Source: Bretschneidera sinensis
Taxonomy: Eukaryota > Streptophyta > Magnoliopsida > Brassicales > Akaniaceae
Reading direction: 5' to 3'
Length of the DNA: 64,000 nt
NCBI GenBank assembly: GCA_023935145.1
Contig: CM043703.1
Location: forward strand, 28,419,227-28,483,226
The position numbers and the translations under genes were made by a program. The notes beneath the pieces were generated by a model. The model ran no database searches, was not told the DNA's origin, and was given only the letters and a program-made list of their open reading frames with translations. Shown here in pieces: positions 22,533 through 33,545 of this stretch. Every line of letters begins with the position of its first letter. The stretch's first letter is position 1.

Positions 22533-24412
22533 TGATAGGAACACTTTGTGTTACGTTTTTAATGCCTTTCCTACCCTATTTGGCTTTGCAATTCTCTTAA
22601 CTTTGTTATTTTGAGCTTAGTTTCTTTTCTTAGTATTTAAAAAGCTTGTGAACGTGGGAATGGTAAAATAAGGCGCTAAAATGAGTTTTCCTAGTTACTT
22701 TAGGAAATCTAAGTGGATTAAGAAAATAGTCTTATCATTCTAAGAAACTTTTCTAATTATGGAAACTTTCCTTATCTATTATTTGCTGATTTCTTTGTAG
22801 GGTTCCACCTTGGAATTATTTGGATGATGTGTCAAAACACAAGAGAATATTGGAGTCCATTAGTGACATGGGTATGTCCAACCTAACATGGGCTTGCCCA
22901 ACAAAAAAATCACATAATCTCTTGTCAATTAAGCAAGGTGCAAGGTCCAAGCCCAAAGTAGAGGAAGATTCGGATGCAACAGCCTACTGGATTTTGGCCC
23001 ATCATAACAGGCCCAAACAATATCATTTTTGAGACTTTCTTAGGTCCAAATTGAAGTTCAAGACGTCTTCTTTCCAGCCCAACAAGTTTCAGCTCATTTG
23101 GAGATATGTGGAAGAAGATATGACCGTTTGAATTCTACTAGTTGGGTCCTCCTGAAATTTCGGGATTGTATTCCTCTTTCTTACTTTTGGCCATTCCTTG
23201 ATTCTTTGCATGTTTTAGGGATTGTTTCCTTGCATGTTTCATGGCTTGTTTTTAGCATTATTTTCTTGCTTTTCCTAAGCTTAGAGGGTTGTTCTAAGCT
23301 CTATAAATAGGGTGTTTGTAAGCTGAAAGAGATCATCTTTTCTCTTGGAACCATCTTTACTCAAAATTCAAGAAGCAAAAGGCTGAAACACTCCACCATT
23401 CCATCTCCAATTGTGAGCACATTAGGAATTTTCCAAAATGTGTTCTCCTTCATCTATCATCATAGCCGTGAGGTTCATCACCATTAACATCTCAAGCTTC
23501 CTTGAGTGTGTTCAAGAAGTGTACCCCTTACGGCTATTCTTTTTAATTGTTTCAGCCTTGGATTCTTATGTTAGAGATTATTATTAATTCAATGAGTTTG
23601 TTAATTTTCAGATTTATTCTTTAATGTTTTTGAATTGTTCATGATATGTAGACATATTAATTCATTACATATGTTGAATTTTCAGTTCTGTTATATTGAA
23701 AACTTTGATATTGCAAATCATTGAAACCATAATCGCACTTTCGATCACCTAATTGATCTGGAGTATGATTTAAAGTGGTAAAAGCTATGAACAATAGCTA
23801 ATGTTCTGGAAATTGCATGTTCTTTATCCATGGACTTTTTCATAGGAATAAGGAACATGTTATTGAATCATAATTCTTTTTGATCTTAATGATTTGTTTA
23901 AGTAATTGTAAGGATGCGCTGAGTATTAACTTGATTGCTTAAACAAAATAACTAGCTGATGGACTTTTCCTAAGCTTAGTGATTATCTAAGAAGGAATTT
24001 ATAAAGTGCATGATCTCTTTAGGCTTGCACTTTGATTCAATTCTGATATGTGATTGAGGTACGAATTCGTTGTCTACATTGAAACAATTTGATTAGTCAT
24101 TTAACAAACTTGATTTTCTGAATTGTGAGAGAAAATGATCAATTGTAAATAATTGTTCTTTAATTTCCTTAGTAAAATTAGTAAAAAGAAAAATCAGATC
24201 ATGAAAACCCCCTAATCTTGTGTAATGTTAATAGATGTAGATTTATATTTGTTTATAAATTGCTAATTAAACCAATCAAATCATTTTTTTATTATTTTTA
24301 TGACTCTTTAGTATAGAGTACCCGCAATCCCCGGCCAATAACGATACCCTACTAATCACTTTACTACAATCTTCTGCAGGGTTTGTTGATGACCGAAATA
24401 AACGGTCTATCA
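22533..24412 (+). repeat. 3' LTR of the Athila-type element
   Basis: 1880 bp, TGATAGG to CTATCA. It carries the same TATA box (23301-23310). Differences from the 5' LTR include 22646 (C versus G), the Asn/His-type change near 22837, one length change in a T-run near 24288, and the last C/G difference near 24333. Confidence 0.95.
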
Positions 24413-24417
24413 TCCCA
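24413..24417. repeat. Target site duplication TCCCA, right copy
   Basis: It matches 13123-13127; the copia LTR resumes straight after it. Confidence 0.93.
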
Positions 24418-24970
24418 CATCTCAAACTATCATATTTTTGAATTACCAGTCGACTATCTTTGTACCATTCGACTTGGTCAAGTGAGAAATCTCACTTTTA
24501 GGCTGTGGGAGAGTACCAGTCGACTGGGTCCTAAGCCCCAGTCGACTAGGAAATTTCTATCCCAGTTGCCAGTCAACTGGGTCTTTGACACCAGTCGACT
24601 AGGAACCTTTTGTCCCATATCCCAGTCGAGTGGTAGAAGGAGCCAGTCGACTGGGTTGTCCTTCAACCCAGTTTTTCATGTTTCAAAACAGTTTTGACTT
24701 GGTAGAGTTTGAATAAATAGTTTTGTCAAAATTCTTTTGTAAAAATAGCCATAAGACAAGCTACTTACTTGAACATAAGAGATTTACAGTTTGTTTCAAT
24801 ACTTTAATGCCTATTCTATATCTTCTATCTTGTCTTGGTGTCTGATACGGGTTGAGTTCTTGTATCTTGATTCTTTGCTGAAAGTTTTTATCGTTTAAAC
24901 ACTTAGATAAAACTGTTAGTATAATTAGTGTAGCGTTTTGTCATTATTAAAATTTAGATAAGGGTCAACA
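24418..24970 (-). repeat. Copia 3' LTR, U3 part
   Basis: It matches 41457-41988 of the 5' LTR and ends (plus strand) GGGTCAACA at 24970, so on the minus strand the LTR starts TGTTGACCC. It contains an array of the CCAGTCGACTGG palindrome. The rest of this LTR is at 12444-13127. Confidence 0.88.
24446..24654. repeat. CCAGTCGACTGG palindrome array, copia 3' LTR
   Basis: About seven or eight units spaced 15-70 bp apart. Two are perfect (24516-24527, 24643-24654) and the others differ by one to three bases, for example CCAGTCGACTAG near 24538 and CCAGTCAACTGG at 24569. It corresponds unit for unit with the array in the 5' LTR at 41483-41672. Confidence 0.9.
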
Positions 24971-25895
24971 ATCTCGCTTTTTTTTTATGACAAAACTAAT
25001 GAGAGAAAACAGTTTTAAAAACTAAGTGTTGGGTTTTTAGAAAAAAATGGGCAGAGTTTCCTCTATTTTTCGGATAAAACCAACCTGTAAAACAGTTCAA
25101 ATATAGTTTATAAACAACCCAACCAAGCAACTCAAAATAGACTTATATTCAATAAGATCTTCGATGCAATGCTCCCCCTAAATCTATGCTCTATTTTAAG
25201 TTTACAGTGATATTTCTTTGTTTCTCATTTTTCTCCTATGTTTTGAAAACAGTAGAAAATGGGGTGCTAACTCAAAAAATAAGCAACACAGATACTATGG
25301 ACAGTAAGATTATGCATAGACAAACTTGTATGTGAAAACTAGGCATTATTCGGAGCTGGGAAGACTTCTTGAGAAGAACTATAAGTTTTCATAATAGCAG
25401 AAGTAGTTAAAGCATATTACGGAGTAAAAAGGATTTAAACCAAGTAAATATATATCGTAAAAGTAAGCAAGTATATGAACCATAAGCTAGATATGAAATA
25501 TAGGCAAATATATACAAATATCCATACATCACAGGCTTTTAGATGCCAAATATCGAATATAATAACCGAAAAGTATGATAAAGTAATAAATGTTCGTGCT
25601 AAGATCAGTTGATAGCTATATACAACAAAAAAAAGGAATAACAACAAGGAACTCAGTGACTGGGAGAATTAGAGCCATCCCGAATAAGATCCTGAAGCTC
25701 AGCCAATGAGCCCTCTGTGTGCTCTCAGTGCAGCTCGAAGTTGTCTCGAAGTTAGCGGAGGTCATAATGCATAGAATCAATAGAAGAGCTCAAGCTTTGG
25801 AACCCGGACTGCGTGGATAGCCGGAGGCTCAAAATAGCCTGGAGTAGACCATCGTATCTAGCCTGACCAATACTATAACCACTGTGCGGTGGTGC
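24971..25895 (-). other. Non-coding tail between accessory ORF and copia 3' LTR
   Basis: 925 bp, AT-rich. The minus-strand sequence just before the LTR is an A-run followed by GCGAGAT (24971-24990), which may serve as the polypurine tract. I see no other gene or repeat here; the 70-codon ORF at 25435-25647 is hydrophobic low-complexity sequence without support. Confidence 0.6.
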
Positions 25896-26879
25896 TCAGT
25901 CATCAGTATCCATAGTAGTGGGAGGGGCTGCATCACCCAGACCCTCGTCATTCTCCTCGCTACTGTCACCCTCTCCAATCCTTATGTTCTTCCTGTCCTT
26001 GGAGTAGATCATCCTATCTCGGATTGTGCACCCCATCTTCTTCAGAGAATAGATGTTGATGATATCCTTGGGGCCGATATCTTGAGCCTCATAGGTAGGA
26101 AGAGAAACCTGAAAATGCTGGAGGATGAGGGTGATGAGCATCCCATATGGAAGGCACCCGGAGTCACTAGCTTCACCGTTGATCATGTTGGCAAGCAGTA
26201 GGAGGTAGATATTGAAGTGGTGTCAAGTTTTGAGATACCAAATCAATACCACGTCTATCTTCGAGAGATAACCCCGACTCCCAAGTCGTGGATGGATGGT
26301 CCAACTCACGTTGAGATTGAACAACTTTGAATCGAGGGGCATGCCACTATATGTGTGAAATTTAGTGGGCCAAAAGATGTAGTTAGGGTCTCCCTTAATG
26401 ATCTGACATGCCTCTTCATAGTCGAAGTTGTTTGGCCATCCATTCAGACTCCATTGGATCCCTCCCACAGGGATCCCCAATATGCTTACCAAGAGGTCAG
26501 TGTTCACCTCAAACTCCATTTCCATCACATTGGTTCTAAATCGAAGAGCCAGTGGACTAGGTTTCAGCAAGTTCACATAGAACTGGTGAATCAAGCATGG
26601 GTAGTACTTTTGGTGAATCTTGACAAGTGGTGTCAATCACACTGCCTCAAAAGGAGGTAGTATGTCAAAATTTTCATGACAGATAGAATTGAAGTCAACG
26701 AATCTACCCGTCATGATCTTCTTGTGACGAATTACAGAATTGTACCCCGCTTTGGCGGCTGGACTCCAAAAGAAGGAGTCGTCGAGCTCTGTCCTTGCTT
26801 TTTTGCTCGATGTTCCCGCCAAACCCTTTCCTTTGGCATCTAATGTCGTGGATTTGGTGGACCGTGGCCTAGGAGGCAC
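25896..26879 (-). pseudogene. Accessory ORF of the copia element (plant-transposon-protein-like)
   Basis: One minus-strand frame of 327 codons from ATG at 26879 to a stop at 25896, interrupted by only two TGA codons (26639-26637 and 26225-26223). The second fits TGG-to-TGA. The protein starts with a basic Ser/Thr-rich leader (MPPRPRSTKST) and then has RFVDFNSICHENFDILP, FYVNLLKPSPLALRF and VSILGIPVGG. It ends in an acidic tail (GDSSEENDEG). It is not gag, protease, integrase, RT or RNase H. The layout resembles the 'putative plant transposon protein' family found beside plant retroelements (PF20167 by my recollection); that match needs a profile search. It lies between RNase H and the 3' LTR, where SIRE-type elements carry an extra ORF. 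A TATA box and a palindrome array lie upstream, so it likely had its own promoter. Confidence 0.65.
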
Positions 26880-27137
26880 GTGAGGTCCTTCAACGGTGGT
26901 TTTGAGGCATATTCTCTCAGATATTTGGAAAAAAAAAATGTGTTTGAGGAGATTTGAGAGATTTTTGGGGAAAACGAAATTTTTAACCGTGGAAAGTTGA
27001 AATAAAGGTTATGAGGGATGAGATTAAGGATACTATGGAGTGTTTTTGAGAAATTTTGGAAGGAAAAATGAGATTTTCTAGAGAGAGAAAGCTTTAGGGT
27101 TTTGAAAATGGTGTAAAACCTTAAAAAACTGAAGCGA

Positions 27138-27147
27138 CTATTTATAG
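27138..27147 (-). promoter_or_regulatory. TATA box of the accessory ORF
   Basis: On the minus strand CTATAAATAG, a strong plant TATA form, about 260 bp upstream of the accessory ATG at 26879. It lies 10 bp downstream (minus strand) of the nearest palindrome unit at 27158-27169. The spacing suggests a true internal promoter. Confidence 0.65.
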
Positions 27148-27157
27148 AATCGCGATA

Positions 27158-27442
27158 CCAGTCGACTGGGTTAGGGCACCAGTCGACTAAGTCCTTCATT
27201 GATTTGGGAATTTTTGATATACCAGTTGACTAGGTCGAGATACCAGTCAACTAGGTAAACTGACAGAGAAAGACTAGTCAATTGGGTTATTCATACCAGT
27301 CGACTGGGTAGTTACCAGAAATTTAAAATTTTGGCTCCAAACAATGTTTTGTTCTACCAGATGACTGGGTACTTGGACTAGTCGACTGGGTGAAAAGGTA
27401 GTGTATTACCAGTCGACTGGGGTAAACTTACCAGTCGACTAG
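27158..27442. repeat. CCAGTCGACTGG palindrome array upstream of the accessory ORF
   Basis: About ten units in 285 bp. Perfect copies lie at 27158-27169, 27296-27307 and 27409-27420. Near copies are at 27179, 27222, 27243, about 27272, 27357, 27378 and 27431. The same 12-mer forms the LTR arrays at 24446-24654 and 41483-41672. The flanking spacers are unlike those of the LTR arrays, so this is not simply a copied LTR piece. Confidence 0.9.
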
Positions 27443-27581
27443 ACTCTTAAAAGAAAGCTATAGCTTAGAGTCTTAGCACGAAATTTGTTTATTTATGCCA
27501 TCCTGAGTGAGGGAAATATTAAATAAAGTTAATTACTCATTCACTAGATGTCAAATATGCAAATGATGAATGATGATGCAA

Positions 27582-27977
27582 TCAAACATATAGTTTATCA
27601 TAGTCTAATAATCCCATTAACAGTCTAATTTTACAAAAACTAGCTTCACTTAAAGGTTTTGTAAGAATGTCAGCTATTTGATCTTCTGTAAGAATGAATT
27701 CTAGTCTTATATCACCTTTATAAGAATGATCTCTTAAGAAATGATGTCTAATTTCTATGTGTTTGGTTCTAGAATGTTTAATAGGGTTTTTGGTTAAGTT
27801 GATAGCACTGGTATTATCACAATGAATTAGAATAATTCTAAAGTTTATGTCATAGTCTTCTAGTTGTTGTTTCATCCATAACACTTGCGCATAACAACTT
27901 CCAACTGCTACGTATTCCGTCTCGGCGGTTGATAGTGCAACCGAGTTTTGTTTCTTAAAAAACCAAGAGGTTAACAT
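27582..27977 (-). pseudogene. Copia RNase H domain
   Basis: 131 open codons on the minus strand. Hallmarks are KKQNSVALSTAETEYVA, then IHCDNTSAI and the C-terminal SRTKHIEIRHHFLRD and ADILTKPLSEASF. This is the typical end of copia pol; RNase H removes the RNA strand during reverse transcription. The catalytic Asp/Glu residues of ETEY and CDN are kept. It is joined upstream to RT by a deletion near 28000, so it is not part of a working polyprotein. Confidence 0.85.
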
Positions 27978-27999
27978 TGCTTTCTAAATCATGACACAC

Positions 28000-28908
28000 T
28001 AAAGCTTTCTACATATATTTGGACTAGTAGTGTGTCATTTTTGTGAGTTTTTGTGAAAATAATTGTGTCTATTTTTCCTCTTGTAAAATTATTGTCAATC
28101 AAAAATTTACTTAGTCTTTTAGACTATGCTCTTGGAGCTTGCTTCAACCTATATAGAGCTTTAGAAAGCTTGTAGACATGATTTAGAATACTAGGATTTT
28201 CAAATCCAAGAGGTTGCTCAGCATATACCTCTTATTTTATAAAGCCATTTAAAAAGACACTTTTTACATCCATTTAAAATAATTTAAACTTGTTAAAGCA
28301 TGTAAAGGCTAATAACATTCGAATAGCTTCTAATCTTGCTACGGGAGCATAGGTCTCATCAAAGTCTATTCCTTCTTCTTGATTATATCCCTTAGCAACT
28401 AGTCTAGCTTTGTTCCTAGTTACTATTCCATTTTCATCCATCTTATTTCTAAAAACCCATTTAGTTCCTATCATTGTATGATTCTTTGGTCTATGAACTA
28501 GATTCCATACATTGTTTCTTTCAAATTGATTTATTTCTTCTTGTATGGCATTTATCCAATTAACATCCTTCTCGGCTTCTACAAATGTTTTAGGTTCTAC
28601 TTGAGACAAATAGGCTACATAGTTGCAAATATTTCCAATAGAGGAACAAGTTCTTACCTCTTGTGAAGGATCACCAATCACTTGATCGATTAGGTGATAA
28701 TTTACATACCTCCAATCTTTGGGAAGATCATCCTCTTGTTGACTTGTAGATGGTTGGTCTAGTTTGAGAGCTTCTATCTCTTGATTTGTTTGAGAGGGGC
28801 CCTCCTTTGGGTCAACAATGAGAGTAGGTGTTTCCATTCTTGGAATGAAATCTGCATCATTATTGAAAGAAACTACTCTACTACTAATTGGGTTAGACTC
28901 ATCAAGGG
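28000..28908 (-). pseudogene. Copia reverse transcriptase, catalytic region deleted
   Basis: N-terminal RT is clear: NNVWNLVHRPKNHTMIGTKW, then NKARLVAKGYNQEEGIDFDE and TYAPVARLEAIR (about 28560-28300). Beyond 28274 it continues with stops ([21 protein letters not shown]). At about 28010 the protein reads QIYV and then jumps into the start of RNase H, so the YVDD active site and the roughly 1-kb connection are missing. The frame also contains stops after KLF and FIK. The N-terminal linker is cut by the insert at 28914. Confidence 0.82.
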
Positions 28909-28913
28909 CTATA
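28909..28913. repeat. Target site duplication CTATA, left copy
   Basis: CTATA here and at 29408-29412 flanks the palindromic insert. Removing the insert and one copy restores the copia reading ESVHIALDESNP. Confidence 0.82.
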
Positions 28914-29407
28914 TATAACGACCTGACCTCGCACTTGCATAATATTGTCCGCTTTGGCACCCCGTGCCTCACAGCTTTAAGACGTGTTATGCAAGTTAAG
29001 GTGGCTAACACTTATAAATAGCCTAGCAACATCCTCTCTAGCCGATGTGGGATACTCAGACATCACAATCTCCCCCTCTCGGGGCATAGCTTCCTCGTTG
29101 TGTGATCCCACACCAGACAACCTACTGGGCAAAACCTTCGACTGAGCTTTGGAGAGTCGGCCCTGATACTACTATAACGACCCGACCTCCCACTTGCATA
29201 ATATTATCACTCTGACATAACATGTCTTAAAGCCGTGAGGCACGGAGTGCCAAAGCAGACAATATTATGCAAGTGGGTTAGGTTGGGAGACCGTTGCGCC
29301 ACTTTGTCATAACACATTTTAAAGCTGTGAGGCACAGGGTGCCAAAGTAGACAATATTATGCAAGTGGGAGGTTAGGGCATTATAGATGGGAGGTCGGGT
29401 CATTATA
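28914..29407 (-). mobile_element. TRIM-like insert with inverted LTR ends
   Basis: A 494-bp non-coding insert. The part 28914-29067 is a complete small LTR read on the minus strand: it starts TGTGATGTCTGAGTATCC, has TATA-like CTATTTATAAG (29021-29011) and ends GTCGTTATA. Next to it lie a polypurine tract (29069-29084, minus CCCCGAGAGGGGGAGA) and a PBS-like TAGTATCAGGG (29171-29161). Beyond that the second LTR is only a U5 fragment (29173-29222). It is followed by two copies of the U5 region in the opposite orientation (about 29223-29283 and 29312-29407). Both outer ends are therefore the same LTR end in inverted orientation (TATAAYGACCYGACCTC). It has a 5-bp target duplication. Confidence 0.75.
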
Positions 29408-29412
29408 CTATA
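29408..29412. repeat. Target site duplication CTATA, right copy
   Basis: It matches 28909-28913. Confidence 0.82.
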
Positions 29413-30730
29413 TGTACGGATTCTTCTACCACTAGTGTTCTCTTGTTGAAGACTCTATAAGCTTTACTAGAGGTTGAATATCCTAAGAATATCCTCTCAT
29501 TGGTCTTTGAGTCAAATTTACCCAAGTTAGTTTTATTGTTATTTAGGATAAAGCATTTACAACCAAAGGTATGAAAATAGGAGATATTAGGCTTTCTACC
29601 TTTCCATAATTCATATGGAGTTTTGTTAAGCATAGGCCTAATTAAAATTCTATTTAAGATATAGCAAGAGGTGTTTACTGCTTCTGCCTAAAAGTATTTT
29701 GGCAAGCTATTTTCACAAAGCATTGTTCTTGCAAATTCTTTTAGAACTCTATTTTTCCTCTCAACAACTCCATTTTGTTGAGGAGTTCTAGGAGCTGAAA
29801 AGTTGTGATCAATTCCATTTTCATCACAAAATTTTGAAAAGCTTTGGTTTTCAAATTATTTTCCAATATCATTTCTAATGGTTGAAATACAAATTCCTTT
29901 TTCATTTTGAACCTTTTTGCAAAAGTTTTCAAATCCTTTGTAAGCTTCATTCTTGTAAGCAATAAAGATAACAAAGATATATCTTGAATAGTCGTCAACA
30001 ATAACAAGAGCATATTGATGGCCACCTAGACTAATGGTACTTATAGGACCAAATAAGTCCATATGCAAAAGTTCCAATAGTCTAGTAGTTGAGACTATCT
30101 TTTTTTTATTTAAAAGAAATTCTAGTTTGTTTTCCCATTTGACAAGCATCACACACTTTATCTTTTTCAAATTTGATTTTCGAAAGTCCAATGACTAAAT
30201 CTTTTCTTGAAGTGATTTTAAGCAAATCCATATTCACATGACCATAGCCATGGGTTTTCACTAAATGCGGGAAAACATTTTTTATTTTCCGAATGCAAGG
30301 ATTTTAAATAAACTATATAGACATTTTCGTGTCTATGGCCAACAAACTTGATCTTGTTACTCTTGATGTCTATAACAAGACAATGAGAGGTTTCAAATAT
30401 GACTTTGTTGCCTTTGTCACATAGTTGACTAATACTTAGTAAATTTGGCTTAAGGCCTTACACAAATAATACATGATCAATGGTTGAGAAATTATTTCCA
30501 ACTTTTCCATGCCCGATGATCTTTATTTTTATGTTGTCTCCAATGGTGACATGTCCGCCATCTCTTAGAGTTAGCTCTTTGAATACACTTCGATCACCGG
30601 TCATGTGCTTTGAGCATCTATTATCAAGGTACCAACAATTACCCTTTTCTTTGGTGTGGAGACATATCTACATCACACAAGGATGCACAATTACACTTTT
30701 AGGTACCCAAAATTTCTTGGGTCCTTTGGG
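29413..30730 (-). pseudogene. Copia protease end and integrase
   Basis: Protease: near 30650-30600 the protein reads CWYLDNRCSKHMTGD; family members have DSG where this has DNR, so the catalytic triad is lost. Integrase follows: HMDLFGPIS, DDYSRY (about 29995-29978), IRNDIGK (second Asp, about 29865) and NGVVERKNR (Glu, about 29755), so the three acidic residues are present. Then LNKTPYELWKGRKPNISY and HTFGCKCFILN. Stops occur at several places (for example near 30125, 29850 and 29690). The upstream start of pol is at 38711 and beyond, across chromovirus B. Confidence 0.83.
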
Positions 30731-30735
30731 GTTAG
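30731..30735. repeat. Target site duplication GTTAG, left copy
   Basis: GTTAG flanks chromovirus B and is repeated at 38711-38715. Joining the flanks restores the copia linker that reads FRTNPKGPKKFWVP. Confidence 0.93.
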
Positions 30736-32652
30736 TGTGACGACCCATTCCGAGTTGGCCATCCTCGAAACAGTGTCATCACATTTTGAGAATCCTAGTA
30801 CAACACATATATGTAACAATAAAAATAATACTAACAAAAATTTCTTTTATATCATTCTGATATTAATTTAATCATAATATACAACGACAAAATGCATGAA
30901 TATTTACAACTAAATATTTTATTTATTTTATTTTCTCATTTGTCTGAGGATATTAACACGTACGTGGCTTATAGAAAATGTTTTCGTCTGACTTTCAACC
31001 CACCAGACCACTTGTCCTGACTACTACCTGAAATCATTGTACAATAAGGGGTGAGCTTCACAAGCTTAGTGAATTAAATTTACTAAAAGTATTCTATCTG
31101 CATAATCAACCCATTTATATTTAAACATTTATCTCTTATACAACTGGATAATAACATATAGTCTAATGTTTAAATAATTATTATCGCATCATACTTCTAT
31201 GTCTTTTTCTCTTTGTAACTGTCTCTCTCTGTGAGACTCATTTATCTACAAATAATTGCACAATATCCACAACATTTCAGTAATAAATTATTAACATGTA
31301 AAATAGATGCAATGCATGAATTATTATTATGGGAACATCTTCCCACATGTCGACATGTTTTTATTATCTTAGACCGGCCCCCTCCCGGTTCTTTTCTTTA
31401 TAGCTTATCCCGGCTGTCACGGCATTTATTTCCAGCATATACCGGCTGTCACGGTTTTTTTTCAATTAGACCGGCCCCTTCCTGGTTCTTTCGGTTCTCT
31501 TATTTAATGTATATGCATATGAACAATGATATAAAATATGCATATGAACAATAATATAACACTCCATGAATTCAAAACATTTAAATTAACTATCTGGTCT
31601 TTCCTCAACTTTCTGTTTGATAAATTTCACAGTCTTCTTCCTCTCATATATCACATCAATTTATTAACTAAAACTCGTCAAGAATTTATTTATCACCATC
31701 ACTATTAAATCAACCCATTATTCCGATAATATTTCTTTTCACATGATAATTTTCTACGTGTCCAATATTCATATCATATATATCACTTCAATTTTTATTT
31801 ACCACCAAAGCATAAGCTAATAATTTATTTTAATATTATTACTAGATATTTTATTTTATTTAGATTACTTAAAGTAAATCTAACTCACCACGTAGCACTT
31901 AAAGCTACTCGTGGATCACCTCCTTGCCTTTCCCGTTCCTCTCAGCAATTTGCCCATGTTCTTGATCGTCAACATATGACATAATATTTGTATTAAATTT
32001 CTAATTATTTCTTCAATTCTTCATAAACCACATCCTTTGAAAATTCCCACTTTGACTTCTGGGAAATTTCATGAATGCTAAAAAAATTTAAAAATAAACA
32101 TTTTGTTATTACCTTCTATTTTTCTGATAGCTTCTCGGGATTCTCTATAAAATTGTGCAATAAACCCCTTCAAATTTTTTCTATTTCAGCATTTTTTTAG
32201 GTCCCCAAGTGTTTAAGGAAATAGAGTAATTAAAAGAAAATATAAATGAAATCGGTACGTATGTAAATTTATGTTAAGTATAATATATATATATAAAGCC
32301 GGTTTGAAAGTTAACTTAGCAGCCCCCCATATGTCTTCCACGAATTTGCTTTTGCTGGAGGGCATGCAAGACTTAACATTACACTTGGCAGCAGGTGCTG
32401 CCACCTGCTGCCATGTATCCCAATTTTTTTTCTCTTTTTTTTTTCTTTTCTTCTTCTAGGTTCTGGACGTTTCACGTCTAAAATTTTTCTTCTTCTTCTT
32501 TTTTCTTTTCTGAATGTCCACGTCACAATTTTTTTAAAATTTTTTTCTAAAAATTTGACTTTTTGCATTTCAAAATATCTATATTATTTTAACTCTTTGT
32601 CATATTTATTAAAGTACTTCTTTACCCTTACTTGACAAATACGGGTATTACA
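30736..32652 (-). repeat. Chromovirus B 3' LTR
   Basis: 1917 bp. The plus strand runs TGTGACGACC to GTATTACA. It contains a variable block of 'ccggctgtcacgg' repeats (31370-31500), the palindrome ACATGTCGACATGT (31345-31358) and an (AT)n TATA-like run near 32283-32300. Confidence 0.92.
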
Positions 32653-33545
32653 ATTCTACCCACCTTACAAAAATTTCATCCTCGAAATTTCCTTACCTAA
32701 AATCAAGAAAAAAGTTGGGGGTAATCCTTCCTCATTCTTGCTTCATGCTCCCACGTGACTTCTTCGACATCTCTATTTCACCATAATACTTGAATCAAAT
32801 GAATGAATTTATTGCGCAACACTTGTTCCTTTCTGTCTAGAATTCTGACCGGTACTTGCATAAAAGTCAAATCTTCCTGAAATTCTATCGCTTGATGCGA
32901 GATACTATGGGATTCATCGTGTAAGTACTTTCTCAACAGTGACACATGAAACACATTATGGAATTGCTTTAATTCTGGAGGCAAATCTAATCGATATGCT
33001 ACTGGTCCAATTCTCTCAATCACCTCATAGGGCCCATAAATCTCAAGCTTAACTTTCTCTTATTTTTTAAACCTCAATACCCCCTTCCACGGAGATATCT
33101 TCAAAAATACCTAATCACCAACCTGGAACTCGAGAGGTCGTCTTCTTTTATTTGCATATCCCTTATGTCTGTTCTGGGCTACTCTGAGGTTCTCCCTAAC
33201 CAGTTTGATCATCTTAGTAGTCAAGTCTATCATTTCTGGGCCATATATCTCTCTCTCCAACTTCTTCCCAGCATATTGGAGTTCTACATCTTATACCATA
33301 TAAAGCCTCGAAGGGTACCATCCCAATACTAGTTTGATGTTGATTATTGTATACAAACTTGATCAAAGGCAAATAAGCATCCCAGCTCACTGAAAAACTC
33401 AATACACTTGTCCTCAGCATATCTTCTAGTATTCTGATGATTCTCTCCGTCTACCCATCAGTTTATGGATGAAAATTTATACTAAATTGTAATTACATGC
33501 CCATAGCTTCTTGGAAACCCCTCCAAAATCTAGAGGTAAATCTAG
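32653..33545 (-). pseudogene. Chromovirus B integrase C-terminal half and chromodomain
   Basis: The minus strand has IERIGPVAYRLDLPPELKQF, HNVFHVSLLRKYLHDES and VRILDRKEQVLRNKFIHL (33023-32778). These are the end of integrase and the start of a chromodomain; the rest continues, broken, to the tract before the LTR. At 33420-33214 it reads SWDAYLPLIKFVYNNQHQ and FEALYGIRCRTPICWEEVGE, the integrase region after the catalytic Glu. The zinc finger and first catalytic Asp are missing because of the deletion ending near 33545. Confidence 0.8.

Larger units (their letters stand above)
13128..24412 (+). mobile_element. Athila-type Ty3/gypsy retrotransposon, nearly complete and young
   Basis: An 11.3-kb element with LTRs of 1881 and 1880 bp, TG...CA ends, TSD TCCCA, a tRNA-Asp PBS and a polypurine tract. 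Gag and pol lie in one reading frame (15235-20814). It is assigned to Athila from its gag type, the FMDD-FSVFG reverse transcriptase motif, tRNA-Asp priming and long LTRs. The LTRs differ at about a dozen positions by eye, so it is much younger than its host copia. Athila elements often carry an env-like ORF after pol; this one has none in its 1.7-kb 3' region. Gag carries two nonsense codons and a frame-shifted stretch, so this copy is probably not autonomous. Confidence 0.93.

Noticed and set aside
26355..26660. Plus-strand ORFs at 25884-26201 and 26355-26660
   Set aside because: They are antisense to the accessory ORF, which has the more protein-like sequence and the upstream TATA box.
27158..27442. 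Possible CRISPR-like array
   Set aside because: The units are short (12 bp), imperfect and irregularly spaced, and lie in a plant retrotransposon; this is a palindromic motif cluster.
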